64,000 nucleotides of DNA from positions 79,045,566-79,109,565 of the forward strand of contig OZ024928.1 of assembly GCA_964017235.1 (NCBI GenBank), in the 5' to 3' direction. Position 1 is the first letter of the stretch. Every line of letters begins with the position of its first letter. Made by a program: the position numbers and the translations under genes. The notes under the pieces were generated by a model. That model was given only the letters and a program-made list of their open reading frames with translations. It ran no database searches and was not told the origin of the DNA. The stretch comes from Sabellastarte sp. h YS-2021 (lineage: Eukaryota; Annelida; Polychaeta; Sabellida; Sabellidae). Positions 24,083 to 35,515 of this stretch are shown here, piece by piece.

Positions 24083-25379
24083 TTAAACTCTCTCCTCCTT
24101 CCCAGCCAGTGCCCCCACGTGATTGAAGTAGTCTTTCAGTAGGTCTCGTTGATGTTTGGCCTCCCTCGATGGTTTTCTGAAGTTCTCTTGATGTCCCTGT
24201 TCCCCCTGGTCCCCCTGTGGTGGTTGTATGACATCAGCTGAAGTGGGTGGTCTGTCTGCTGCCCCCTGATGGCTTCTCAGCATGTTATGTAGTACCACAC
24301 ATGTTAACACAATGCCTCTCACAACTTTTGGCCTCTGTTCCATGGTGGTCAACAGCACCTGAATCTCTTGACAAGTATACCAAATGAGTTCTCAACCACC
24401 CTTCTCCCCCTGGATATCCTGTAGTTGGCTATTCTCTCTTCTCTGGTCAGTTGGTGTCTACTGTAAGGCTTGACCATCCAAGGCATCAGGGCAAAGGCGT
24501 CGTCCCACAGCAGGAAGTAGTGTAGATTTGGCCCCCGAGGTCCAAGTGGTTCAGGTGGTGGTAGTCCCAAGGTTCCATTTTCAATTCTTTTTTTCAGTTT
24601 GCTGCGGTTGAAAATCTGTGCATCAGATGATGACCCACAGGAACTTGTAATCTGCATCGACTAAAGCCAAAAGTACCAGGGAGAAGTAGCCCTTGTAGTT
24701 TAAATATTCACTGCCTGACTTCTTGGACTTCTTGATAGCAAAGTGTTTTCCATCTAATGCACCAACTGCATGGGGGCATTCCATCTGTTTCTAAATCTTT
24801 GTTCAATTTTCTTCCAGTCTTCAGGATCGGTGGGGCACATCAGATATTCTTGTTGAAATTCTTTCAAAATGGCTTTTGCAGATCTGGGGGATAAACTTGC
24901 AGATGGTCGTTCTTCCAACCCTCCAGTGGTATTGCAGTGAGGTGTAGCTTTCCTCTGTGGATAAGTCTCTCAAAGTAACTGCCAGTTTCAAGCCAACTTC
25001 CAGTGGCTTCCTGAAGTTGGTGATTGACTTCCTGAGGTGGGGGGGTAATTCTTTCTTCAATCAAATAAAAAAATGCTGGCTCCATCCTGGTGAAATTTCT
25101 GTAGCCTGGTATGTCAGTAGTGATTAACTCATCCAAGAGTGTTCTGTAGCAACCTCTCTCCTCTCTCTGCAGTATCCAGGGCAGGATCCATGGATTCTGT
25201 GGCTTCCTTCTCCTTCTTGGTGCTGGGGGTGGGGGTGATGGTGATGCTGGCTGGGCAGGTGCTGGGTTCTGCTGTGTTCTGTGTCTTGAAAATATCAGGT
25301 ACAATAAAAAATTAAACTCAATAAAAACAAAAACAACCCTCAAGTGATCTATCAGTTCCTCTTGATGTGTTCCTGTCAT
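24083..25379 (-). pseudogene. HARBI1-like DDE transposase, frameshifted (right arm)
   Basis: Mirror copy of 1560-2856. The catalytic segments [15 protein letters not shown] and RRVVENSFG survive in different frames, with the same breaks as the left copy. A TATATAAAC box lies upstream at 25421-25429 on the minus strand. Confidence 0.88.
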
Positions 25380-25903
25380 CTTTAAAGTGTGAAGTGAATG
25401 GCATATGACAGGGGAGGGGAGTTTATATAGTGTGATATGGATCCCAGTTCTGGATCCCGACCCACAAAAACAATCAGTCCTGTTGGGAAGGGTTGGGAAC
25501 ATGCTCCCGGCTTGTCTGTCATTACGGCTTGTCTGTTTGTGATCCGACTTGTCTGTTAGGGGTTTAGGGCTTGTTGTAGAAGTTCTACGACTGGCCGTGC
25601 AAAAAAATTCTCAACCCTACGGCTTGTCGGGATTGCCATTACAACCTGTCTGTAACTTTACCGTCCTGTCGGGGATTTCATAACCGACTCATCATTTTCG
25701 CGCCATTTTTTCTACGACCCTCCGACTTTTGCAACCGACTCTAGAGTCGTAGGGTCGGTTCCAGTGGAAACAGTGCATAAATGACACCATTTGCTGTGAA
25801 AGTCTCCTGGTATTTTTACCGTTTCATTTCTTCTATATTTCATGGTGTCAAAAACTGTTTCCCCAGGCTTTGGGGTTCGGGGATCCCTGATGCTATTTTT
25901 AGT

Positions 25904-26938
25904 ATGATGACCCTACTTGACCTTGAAGCAGGGTCAAAGGTCATTATTTCCTCTAAGTTGCTTTTACATTTAGAAGCCCTGGAACCAATAATAAGGGAAA
26001 TATAAGAGCCTCTTAGTGTGATGACCAAATTGACCTTGAAGCAGTGGTAAAAGGCCAAATTCAGCACTTTTTAAAGATTTGCAGGCCATGTCATCCCAGA
26101 CATTAGTTTCAAGCCAAAGGAGCAATAATAAGGGAAATATGAAGCTGTTTTTGTATGATAACCACACTTGATTTTGAAGCAGGGGACAAAGCTCTAATTC
26201 AACACCTTCAAAAGATTTGCAGGCCATGATTTCTTATAAGTTGCTTCAGATTTAGTAGCCCTAGAACCAATATTAAGGGAGATATAACAGCCTTTTAGTA
26301 TGTTGACCTAAACTGACCTTCAATCAGGGATCAAAAGGCCAAACTGGGCATTTACTAAAGATTTGCAGGCCATGACTTGCAACAGGTTAGTTTCACATTT
26401 TCAAGCCACAGAGGCAATAATATGGGAAATATAAAGCCTTTTATTTTAAGATAACACCACATTACCTTGAGGTGACAAAGGTCAAATTTGACACTTGCAA
26501 AAGATTTGCAGGCCATGGTTTCCCATAAGTTGTTTCATATTTGGAAGCTCTAAAACCAATAATAAGGGAAATATGACAGCCTTTCGAACTGAAATCAAAG
26601 GCCAAATTTGGCACTTGCTAAAGATTTCCAAGCCCATTTCCAATAGGTTGTTTCAAGCCACAAGAGCAGTAACAAGAGAGATATAAGGCCATTTCAGTAT
26701 GATGACCCCACTTGACCTAGAAGCAGGGGTCAAAGGTAAAGGATTGGGCTATGATTTCCTATAAGTTGATTTCTCATTCCAAACCCCTAGGACCAATGGT
26801 AAAGAAAATATTACGCCTTTTTGATGATATTCGCAAATCTGATGAACAGTCAGCCATGACGACCATTTCATTTTTTTTAAATGATGACAACATTTTTGAC
26901 AATCTGTAAATTTGGTTAAAATACTTTCCTAAATGAAT
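25904..26938 (-). repeat. Degenerate ~120-bp tandem repeats (right arm mirror)
   Basis: Reverse complement of 1-1035. Half-sites appear as TGACCT on the plus strand. Confidence 0.8.
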
Positions 26939-28242
26939 GAGATATAAAGATTTGTTGAAAATCCATGCATGTGTTTAGGCTGTGAAATACCTAAAACCTT
27001 ATGATTAAAAAAATTGTAAAGGTTTTTGCCACATACCTGCCACTGCTGCCACTGCAAATGCCAAACAGATGGCACAGGGGATGACTATAACCCCACTCTT
27101 TCGGGGCTAGTGTTAGAGTGCTTATAACTTGCCTATTATGCCTAGAGGTGTTGGATGTTGAGCAAACCTATAGGAAATTGTTTGCTTAGAATCGGCTGAT
27201 GTTTGATGTCACATTTGACCTTTGGCCTCTTATTGAAGGTCAAATGAGGGTAGCCAACATTAAAAGTGTTAATATCTTGCTTATTATTGATCTGAGAACT
27301 TTGGTATATTAAATTAATCTATTGCAAAGTACTAGTATTCAAATCATTTGACCTTTGAACCTGCTTTTAAGAAAGAAAATAGCATCAGAGATGCCCATAG
27401 CCACAACCTGGGGAAATAGTTTTCAATACCATGAGATATAGAAGTAGAGAAACAGTATAACGATTGGGCACTTTCAGAGCAGTGTCAGTAATATAAAGGT
27501 CCTAATAATGTTTAAGTAGAGAAAATAACATCTAACAGAAAGAAAATGCATGTAAAGATAGAATATTAATACAAGACAATTCAATAGCAAGATGACAACA
27601 TGAATCAGTAAACTAAAAATTATGAAGCTGTAAAATTTATTTATTGGAGAATAGCTGTCAATGCATAATTATGTAAAAGTGCATATAATAATCACTTTCA
27701 GAAATCCATATATCTTTGTCATAAGAGAAATATGTCTCAAATATGGGAGGTCAACACACTTTGGCAGGTCCAAGGTTAAAGATCACACAATGACTTTGCA
27801 TACCTACTCCCCAACCAATGACCCATCCAAGAATCATCTTTCTACACATTATGGAATCCAAGAAATAGCCCAGACAAATTTTATAAAGCTCATGGTCACT
27901 GTGAAAAAGTCAAAGGTCAAATCAAGACAACTCCATGAGTTTGCACACCTACAACCACTAAGCAACAACTCTACCAAATATCAACTTCTTACACTTAAGA
28001 GATATTGCCAGGACAAAATTTTTATGGTCATCGTCACTACGACAAGACCAAAAGTTAAATCAAGGTCACAGCATCACGTTGCACAAGATTTTATAGGTCA
28101 AGGTCACTACAAAAAGGTCAAACTTTTTCCCACCACCAAGCCAAACCTCTGACCACCTACCCAATCCCCCACCTACCCGCCCGAATGCTCACCCCCCCAT
28201 CTGGACACCATGTGTAAAAACAATACCCGACAGTACTTAAGG
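26939..28242 (+). repeat. Diverged second copy of the AGGTCA composite, no Harbinger
   Basis: The order matches the left arm: ~120-bp repeats (27120-27370), an 'atagcatcag...cctgggga' segment (27375-27480) equivalent to 1045-1160, a segment equivalent to 6328-6640 (27490-27850), ~140-bp repeats (to about 28130), and the closing 'ccatgtgtaaaaacaatacc' near 28208. The Harbinger is absent at the junction near 27484-27495. A 163-codon open frame at 27661-28152 is repeat-derived and matches no protein family I recognise. Confidence 0.75.
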
Positions 28243-30142
28243 ATAGGTCAGCCCTTCCTCGCCCTTGTGTGTGCACAGTGGGATAGGCATCTCTTCTTAC
28301 TTGTAAAATGGCCACAGTGGGATGCTCAGCCTGAAAAGTGTGCACAGTGGGATAGGTCAGCCCTTCCTCGCCCTTGTGTGTGCACAGTGGGATAGGCAAC
28401 TCTTGTTACTTGTAAAATGGCCACAGTGGGATGCTCAGCCTGAAAAGTGTGCACAGTGGGATAGGTCAGCCCTTCCTCGCCCTTGTGTGTGCACAGTGGG
28501 ATAGGCAACTCTTCCTACTTGTAAAATGGCCACAGTGGGATGCTCAGCCTCAAAAGTGTGCACAGTGGGATAGGTCAGCCCTTCCTCGCCCTTGTGTGTG
28601 CACAGTGGGATAGGCATCTCTTGTTACTTGTAAAATGGCCACAGTGGGATGCTCAGCCTCAAAAGTGTGCACAGTGGGATAGGTCAGCCCTTCCTCGCCC
28701 TTGTGTGTGCACAGTGGGATAGGCAACTCTTCTTACTTGTAAAATGGCCACAGTGGGATGCTCAGCCTCAAAAGTGTGCACAGTGGGATAGGTCAGCCCT
28801 TCCTCGCCCTTGTGTGTGCACAGTGGGATAGGCATCTCTTGTTACTTGTAAAATGGCCACAGTGGGATGCTCAGCCTCAAAAGTGTGCACAGTGGGATAG
28901 GTCAGCCCTTCCTCGCCCTTGTGTGTGCACAGTGGGATAGGCAACTCTTCTTACTTGTAAAATGGCCACAGTGGGATGCTCAGCCTCAAAAGTGTGCACA
29001 GTGGGATAGGTCAGCCCTTCCTCGCCCTTGTGTGTGCACAGTGGGATAGGCATCTCTTGTTACTTGTAAAATGGCCACAGTGGGATGCTCAGCCTCAAAA
29101 GTGTGCACAGTGGGATAGGTCAGCCCTTCCTCGCCCTTGTGTGTGCACAGTGGGATAGGCAACTCTTCTTACTTGTAAAATGGCCACAGTGGGATGCTCA
29201 GCCTCAAAAGTGTGCACAGTGGGATAGGTCAGCCCTTCCTCGCCCTTGTGTGTGCACAGTGGGATAGGCAACTCTTGTTACTTGTAAAATGGCCACAGTG
29301 GGATGCTCAGCCTCAAAAGTGTGCACAGTGGGATAGGTCAGCCCTTCCTCGCCCTTGTGTGTGCACAGTGGGATAGGCAACTCTTCTTACTTGTAAAATG
29401 GCCACAGTGGGATGCTCAGCCTCAAAAGTGTGCACAGTGGGATAGGTCAGCCCTTCCTCGCCCTTGTGTGTGCACAGTGGGATAGGCATCTCTTGTTACT
29501 TGTAAAATGGCCACAGTGGGATGCTCAGCCTCAAAAGTGTGCACAGTGGGATAGGTCAGCCCTTCCTCGCCCTTGTGTGTGCACAGTGGGATAGGCAACT
29601 CTTCTTACTTGTAAAATGGCCACAGTGGGATGCTCAGCCTCAAAAGTGTGCACAGTGGGATAGGTCAGCCCTTCCTCGCCCTTGTGTGTGCACAGTGGGA
29701 TAGGCATCTCTTGTTACTTGTAAAATGGCCACAGTGGGATGCTCAGCCTCAAAAGTGTGCACAGTGGGATAGGTCAGCCCTTCCTCGCCCTTGTGTGTGC
29801 ACAGTGGGATAGGCAACTCTTCTTACTTGTAAAATGGCCACAGTGGGATGCTCAGCCTCAAAAGTGTGCACAGTGGGATAGGTCAGCCCTTCCTCGCCCT
29901 TGTGTGTGCACAGTGGGATAGGCATCTCTTGTTACTTGTAAAATGGCCACAGTGGGATGCTCAGCCTCAAAAGTGTGCACAGTGGGATAGGTCAGTCCTT
30001 CCTCGCCCTTGTGTGTGCACAGTGGGATAGGCAACTCTTCTTACTTGTAAAATGGCCACAGTGGGATGCTCAGCCTCAAAAGTGTGCACAGTGGGATAGG
30101 TCAGCCCTTCCTCGCCCTTGTGTGTCCACAGTGGGATAGGCC
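28243..30142 (+). repeat. 109-bp satellite array, about 17 units, dimeric pattern
   Basis: Same 109-bp unit and three CACAGTGGG cores as the palindrome arrays, but the linker after the second core reads cttactt/gttactt rather than ctcattt. From about 28540 units alternate between 'gcatctcttgttac' and 'gcaactcttcttac', giving a 218-bp higher-order repeat with one skipped alternation near 29260. The second core is uniformly cacag; no cccag variant is seen. The array starts abruptly after the AGGTCA module end. Confidence 0.97.
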
Positions 30143-30440
30143 GAATTTTTGCTTTGAAATAATGCATGGTCTTTCTTTGGTTAAAGCAGCTTCCCACCAC
30201 AGCCGGCCATAGCCGGCTGCCTATCCCACTGTGTACATGCACCATCCCACTATGTCATCCTCCCCTCAGCGCTGAACCTACCTCTCGTTTGTGCAAAAGA
30301 ATGATCATCGCTGACGGGAGGAATGCACAGTCGGCCTCGGGGCTCACTGTAACAATAAGAGTACGAATTATTTCAAAACAAAAAGCTGGTTCCCAATTGA
30401 AACCACAGAAACAACTTTATCCAGAAACATGCACCTAGTT
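30143..30440 (+). other. Array-end module with TCAGCGCTGAAC
   Basis: Contains GCCGGC repeats near 30200, two lone 'atcccact' cores, and CCCCTCAGCGCTGAAC (AGCGCT at 30268-30273). CCTCCCCTCAGCG (30259-30271) pairs with CGCTGACGGGAGG (30309-30321) with one mismatch, forming a hairpin. GATCATCGCTGAC in its loop and right arm matches the palindrome loop. No gene. Confidence 0.7.
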
Positions 30441-33400
30441 CTTCTTTCATTTACACAGTGGACCCATACCTCCTCTTTTTATGACACAGTGGGCCTATAC
30501 ACCATCATTTACTTACACAGTGGGCACCATCCTCGCCATCTACTATACACAGACTGTCCAACCTCAGTTCCTCCCTTACTTGTACAGTGGGCCCATACCT
30601 CCTCATTTTATGACACAGTGGGCCTATACCCCCTAATTTACATACACAGTGAGCACAACCCTCGCCATCTACTGTACACAGACTGTCCAGCCTCATTTCC
30701 TCCCTTATTTGCAAAGTGGACCCATACTTCCTCATTTATGACACGTTGGGCCTATACCCCCTCATTTTCTTACACATTGGGCACCACCCTCGCCAGCTAC
30801 TGTTCACAGACTGTCCAGAATCAGTTCCTCCCTTATTTGCACAGTGGGCCCATACTTCCTCATTTATGACACGGTGGGCCTATACCCCCTCATTTCCTTA
30901 CACATTGGGCACCACCCTCGCCAGCTACTGTTCACAGACTGTTCAGCCTCAGTTCCTCCCTTATTTGCACAGTGGGCCCATACCTCCTTATTTATGACAT
31001 GGTGGGCCTATACTCCCTCATTTTCTTACACATTGGGCACCACCCTCGCCAGCTACTGTTCACAGACTGTCCAGCCTCAGTTCCTCCCTTACTTGTACAG
31101 TGGGCCCATACCTCCTTATTTTGTGACACAGTAGGCATATACCCACTCGTTTACTTACACAGTGGGCACCACCCTCGCCATCTACTGTACAGAATGTCCA
31201 GCCTCACTTCCTCCCTTACTTGTACAGTGGGCCCATACCTCCTCCTTTTATGACACAGTGGGTCTATACCCCCTCATTTACGTACACAGTGGGCACCACC
31301 CTCGCCATCTACTATACACAGACTGTCCAGCCTCAGTTCCTCCCTTACTTCCACAGTGGGCCCATAACTCCTCATTTTATGCAACAGTGGGCCTATACCC
31401 CCTGATTTACTTACACAGTGAGCAGTACCCTCGCCATCTACCGTACACATACTGTCCAACCTCACTTCAGTGGGCATATACCAACATTTACTTACACAGT
31501 GAGCACCATCCTCACCATCTACTGTACACAGACTGTCCAGCCTCAGTTCCTCCTTTTCTTGTAGAGTGGGCCTATATCTCCTCATTTATGACATGGTGGG
31601 CCTATACTTCCTCATTTTCTTACACATTGGGCACCACCCTCGCCATCTACTGTACACACACTGTTCAGCCTCATTTCCTCTCTTACTTGCACAGTGGGTC
31701 CATACCTCCTGATTTTATGACACAGTGGGCATGTACCCCCTCATTTACTTACACAGGATGCACCACCAAAGCCATCTACTGTACACAAACTGTCCAGCTT
31801 CATTTCCTCTCTACTGGAACAGGGAGCCGATACCTCCTCATTTTATGACACAGTGGGCCTATACCCCTTCATTTACTTACATAGTGGGCACCACCTTCGT
31901 CATCTACTGTACACAGACTCTCCAGCCTCACTTACTCCCTTACTTGCACAGTGGGCCCATACCTCCTCATTTTATGACACAGTGGGCCTATACCCCTCAT
32001 TTACTTACAAAGTGGGCACCACCCTCATCATCTACTGTACACAGACTCTCCAGCCTCACTTCCTCCCTTGCTTGCACAGTGGGCCATACCTCCTCATTTT
32101 ATGATGCAGTGGGCATATACCCACTTGTTTACTTACACAATGGGTACCACCCTCGCCATCTACTGTACACAGACAGTCCAGCCTCATTTCCTCCCTTATT
32201 TGCAAAATACCTCCTCATTTTATGACACAGTGGGCCTATATCCCTCATTTACTTACGAAGTGGGCACCACCCCCGCCATCTACTGTACACAGACTTTCCA
32301 GCCTCAGTTCCTCCCTTACTTGCACAGTGGGCGCATACCTCCTCATTTTATGACACAGTGGGCCTACACCCTCATTTTCTTGCACAGTGGGCACCATCCT
32401 CGCCATCTACTGTACACAGACTGTCCAACCTCAGTTCCTCCCTTACTTGTACAGTGGGCCATACCTCCTCATTTTATGATGCAGTGGGCATATACCCACT
32501 TGTTTACTTACACAATGGGTACCACCCTCGCCATCTACTGTACACAGACAGTCCAGCCTCATTTCCTCCCTTATTTGCAAAATGGGCCCATACCTCCACA
32601 TTTATGACACAGTGGGCCTATACCTCCTCATTTACTTACACATTGTGCACCAACCTCGCCAGCTACTGTTCAGACCGTCCAGCCTCAGTTCCTCCCTTAT
32701 TTGCACATTGGGCCCATACCTCCTCATTTATGACACGGTGGGCCTATACCCCCTCATTTTCTTACACATTGGGCACCACCCTCGCCAGCTACTCTTCACA
32801 GACTGTCCAGCCTCAGTTCCTCCCTTATTTGCACAGTGGGCCCATACCTCCTTATTTATGACATGGTGGGCCTATACCCCCTCATTTTCTTGCACATTGG
32901 GCACCACCCTCGCCAGCTACTGTTCACAGACTGTCCAGCTTCAATTCCTCCCTTACTTGTACAGTGGGCCCATACCTCCTCATTTCAGGACACAGTGGGC
33001 CTATACTCCCTCATTTACTTGCACAGTGAGTACCACCCTCACCATCTACTGTACACAGACTGTCCAACCTCAGTTCCTCCCTTACTTGTACAGTGGGCCC
33101 ATACCTCCTCACTTTGTGACACAGTAGGCATATACCCACTCGTTTACTTACACAGTGGGCACCACCCTCGCCATCTACTGTACAGAATGTCCAGCCTCAC
33201 TTCCTCCCTTACTTGTACAGTGAGCCCATACCTCCTCCTTTTATGACACAGTGGGCCTATACCCCCTCATTTACGTACACAGTGGGCACCACCCTCGCCA
33301 TCTACTATACACAGACTGTCCAGCCTCAGTTCCTCCCTTACTTCCACAGTGGGCCCATAACTCCTCATTTTATGCAACAGTGGGCCTATACCCCCTGATT

Positions 33401-34008
33401 TACTTACACAGTGAGCAGTTCCCTCGCCATCTACTGTACACATACTGTCCAACCTCACTTCCTCCCTTACTTGCACAGTAGGCCCATACCTCCTCCTTTT
33501 ATGACACAGTGGGCATATACCCACTCGTTTACTTACACTGTGGGCACCACCCTCACCATCTACTGTACAGAATGTCCAACCTCACTTCCTCCCTTACTTA
33601 TACAGTGGGCCCATATCTCCTCATTTTATGACACAGTGGGCCTACATCCTCATTTTCTTACACAGTGGGCACCACCCTCGCCATCTGCTGTACACAGACT
33701 GTCCAGCCTCATTTCCTCCCTTACTTGCACAGTGGGCCCATACCTCCTCATTTTATGACACAGTGGACCGATACCCCCTCATTTACTTACACAGTGAGCA
33801 CCAACGTCACCATCTAATGAACACACACTGTCCAGTCTCAGTTCGTCTCTTACTTGCACAGTGGGCCCATACCTCCTCATTTTAGGACACAGTGGGTCTA
33901 TACCCCCTAATTTACTTACACAATGGACACCATCCCAGCCATCTACTGGACACAAACCGCCCAGTCTCAGTTTCACCATTACCTACACAGTGGGCCCATA
34001 CCTTCTCA
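30441..34008 (+). repeat. ~128-bp satellite array, forward
   Basis: Tandem units of about 128-130 bp. Each has three CACAGTGGGC-like cores at about 31, 31 and 66 bp spacing, separated by 'cctcattttatga', 'cctcatttactta' and a longer linker with 'actgtccagcctcagttcctcccttac'. Units are 85-95% alike by eye, with several truncated ones. Blocks are duplicated inside the array: about 31110-31435 recurs at about 33103-33428. Long open frames exist because the linkers lack stops, but they are overlapping and repeat-derived. Confidence 0.95.
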
Positions 34009-35395
34009 TTTTATAACTTATTGACCCCACTTAACCTTCAAACTGGAATCAAAGGTCAAATTCAATTCTTGCAAATTATTAGCAGCCTATGATTTGCTAT
34101 GATTGTTTTCACATTTCCAATAATAAGGAAGGTATGGGACCTTTTCAGTATGATGACCTCACCTGACCTTGAAATAAGAGTAAAAGGTTAAATTCAAGAT
34201 GTGCTAAAGATTCAAAGGCTATGGTTTAGGTTGTTTTCACACTGGAGCTCTATTGAGACATAAAATACCGGTAGAATCAGATATGCAAGATCAAAGGTCA
34301 AATACAGGTCACACCATGACGTTGCACACATATAACCCTTGACCAATGTCCCTACCACATATTAACTTCCTACATCTTATGGTTTCTGATATATACCCTG
34401 GACAAGATTTTATAGGTCAAGGTCACTATAGCAAGGTCAAAGGTCAAATCAAGGTCACGCCATGACATTGCACACCTACAACCCTTGACCAATGTCCCTA
34501 CCACATATCAACTATACCACATATCAACTTCCAACATATAGCCCAAAACAAAATTTTACATATCAAGGTCACTATAGCAAGGTCAAAGGTAAAATCAAGT
34601 TCAGACCATGACGTTGCACACCTACACCTCATAACCAATGTTCCTTCCAAGTATCAACTTCCTACACCTTACAGTTTCCGAGATATAGCCCGGACAACTT
34701 TTTATAGGTCAAGGTCACTACGGCAAGGTCAAAGGTCAAATCAGGGTCAGACCATGACATTGCACACATATAACCCTTGACCAATGTCCCTACCAAATAT
34801 CAACTTCCTACACCTTACAGTTTCCAAGATATACCCTGGACAAGATTTTATAGGTCAAGGTCACTATGGCAAGGTCAAAAGTCAAATCAAGGTCAGACCA
34901 TGACATTGCACACCGCCTGACCAATGTCCCTACCACATATGAACTTCCTACACCTTACGGTTGCCGAGATATAGCCCAAACAAAATTTTATAGGTCAAGG
35001 TCACTATAGCAAAGTCAAAGGTAAAATCAAGTTCCGACCATGACGTTGCACACCTACACCTCATAACCAATGTTCCTACCAAGTATCAACTTCATACACC
35101 TTACAGTTGCCGAGATATAGCCCAGACAACTTTTTATAGGTCAAGGTCACTACGGCAAGGTCAAAGGTCAAATCAGGGTCACACCATGACGTTGCACACC
35201 TATACAACCTAACCAATGTCCCTACCAAGTATCAACTTCCAACACCTTACAGTTTTTGAGATATAGCCCGGACAAGATTTTATAAGTCAAAGTCACTATG
35301 GAAAGGTCAAAGGTCAAATCAAGGTCACAGCTTTTTCCCAATGCCCATCCGCCCGCCCATCCAGACACCATGGGTGAATAACTGCAGCATCAATG
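34009..35395 (+). repeat. AGGTCA module, third copy
   Basis: ~120-bp repeats (34010-34250) lead into ~140-bp repeats (34280-35330). Four perfect AGGTCAAAGGTCA direct repeats are at 34434-34446, 34726-34738, 35158-35170 and 35304-35316, and 'ataggtcaaggtcac' recurs in each unit. It closes near 35368 with 'ccatgggtgaataac', then joins directly to 'tgcagcatcaatgacgg', missing about 35 bp present at 43355-43400. No gene. Confidence 0.85.
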
Positions 35396-35515
35396 ACGGT
35401 GGGGTAGGCTGTCTGAAAACAGGGGGTGAAACCAACAAGCTTCCACTTTTCAAGAGACACTTAATAACCACATTACATAATGTCCAAACACAGTGAGGTC
35501 ACCTTACCATGAAAG
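35396..35515 (+). other. Junction segment before the inverted array
   Basis: About 120 bp with no gene, nearly identical to 43402-43540, which shows that this composite and the one at 41524-46470 are copies of one ancestor. Confidence 0.7.

Larger units (their letters stand above)
20614..25776. mobile_element. PIF/Harbinger transposon, right-arm copy (non-functional)
   Basis: Mirror image of the left copy, with the same 23-bp terminal repeats at 20614-20636 and 25754-25776 and AT on each side. Two differences from the left copy were noted, at 21737 and 22281. Because flanks and element match equally well, this is a copy made by the palindrome, not a second insertion. Confidence 0.9.
14905..26938. 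repeat. Right arm of giant inverted repeat
   Basis: Reverse complement of the left arm, shorter by 2834 bp because its 109-bp array has 26 fewer units. The Harbinger element and all its frameshifts are present in mirror image, so those breaks predate the duplication or were homogenised. After 26938 the sequence continues into a diverged paralogous copy of the same composite repeat. Confidence 0.97.

Noticed and set aside
27661..28152. 163-codon open frame as a possible gene
   Set aside because: It lies inside the AGGTCA composite, aligns with non-coding repeat at 6400-6900, and has no recognisable domain.
30429..33885. Long open frames (up to 228 codons) through the ~128-bp array, and similar ones at 35499-39046 and 43518-46246
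   Set aside because: They overlap in several frames, share the same translated phrases and follow unit boundaries. They arise because the linkers lack stop codons.
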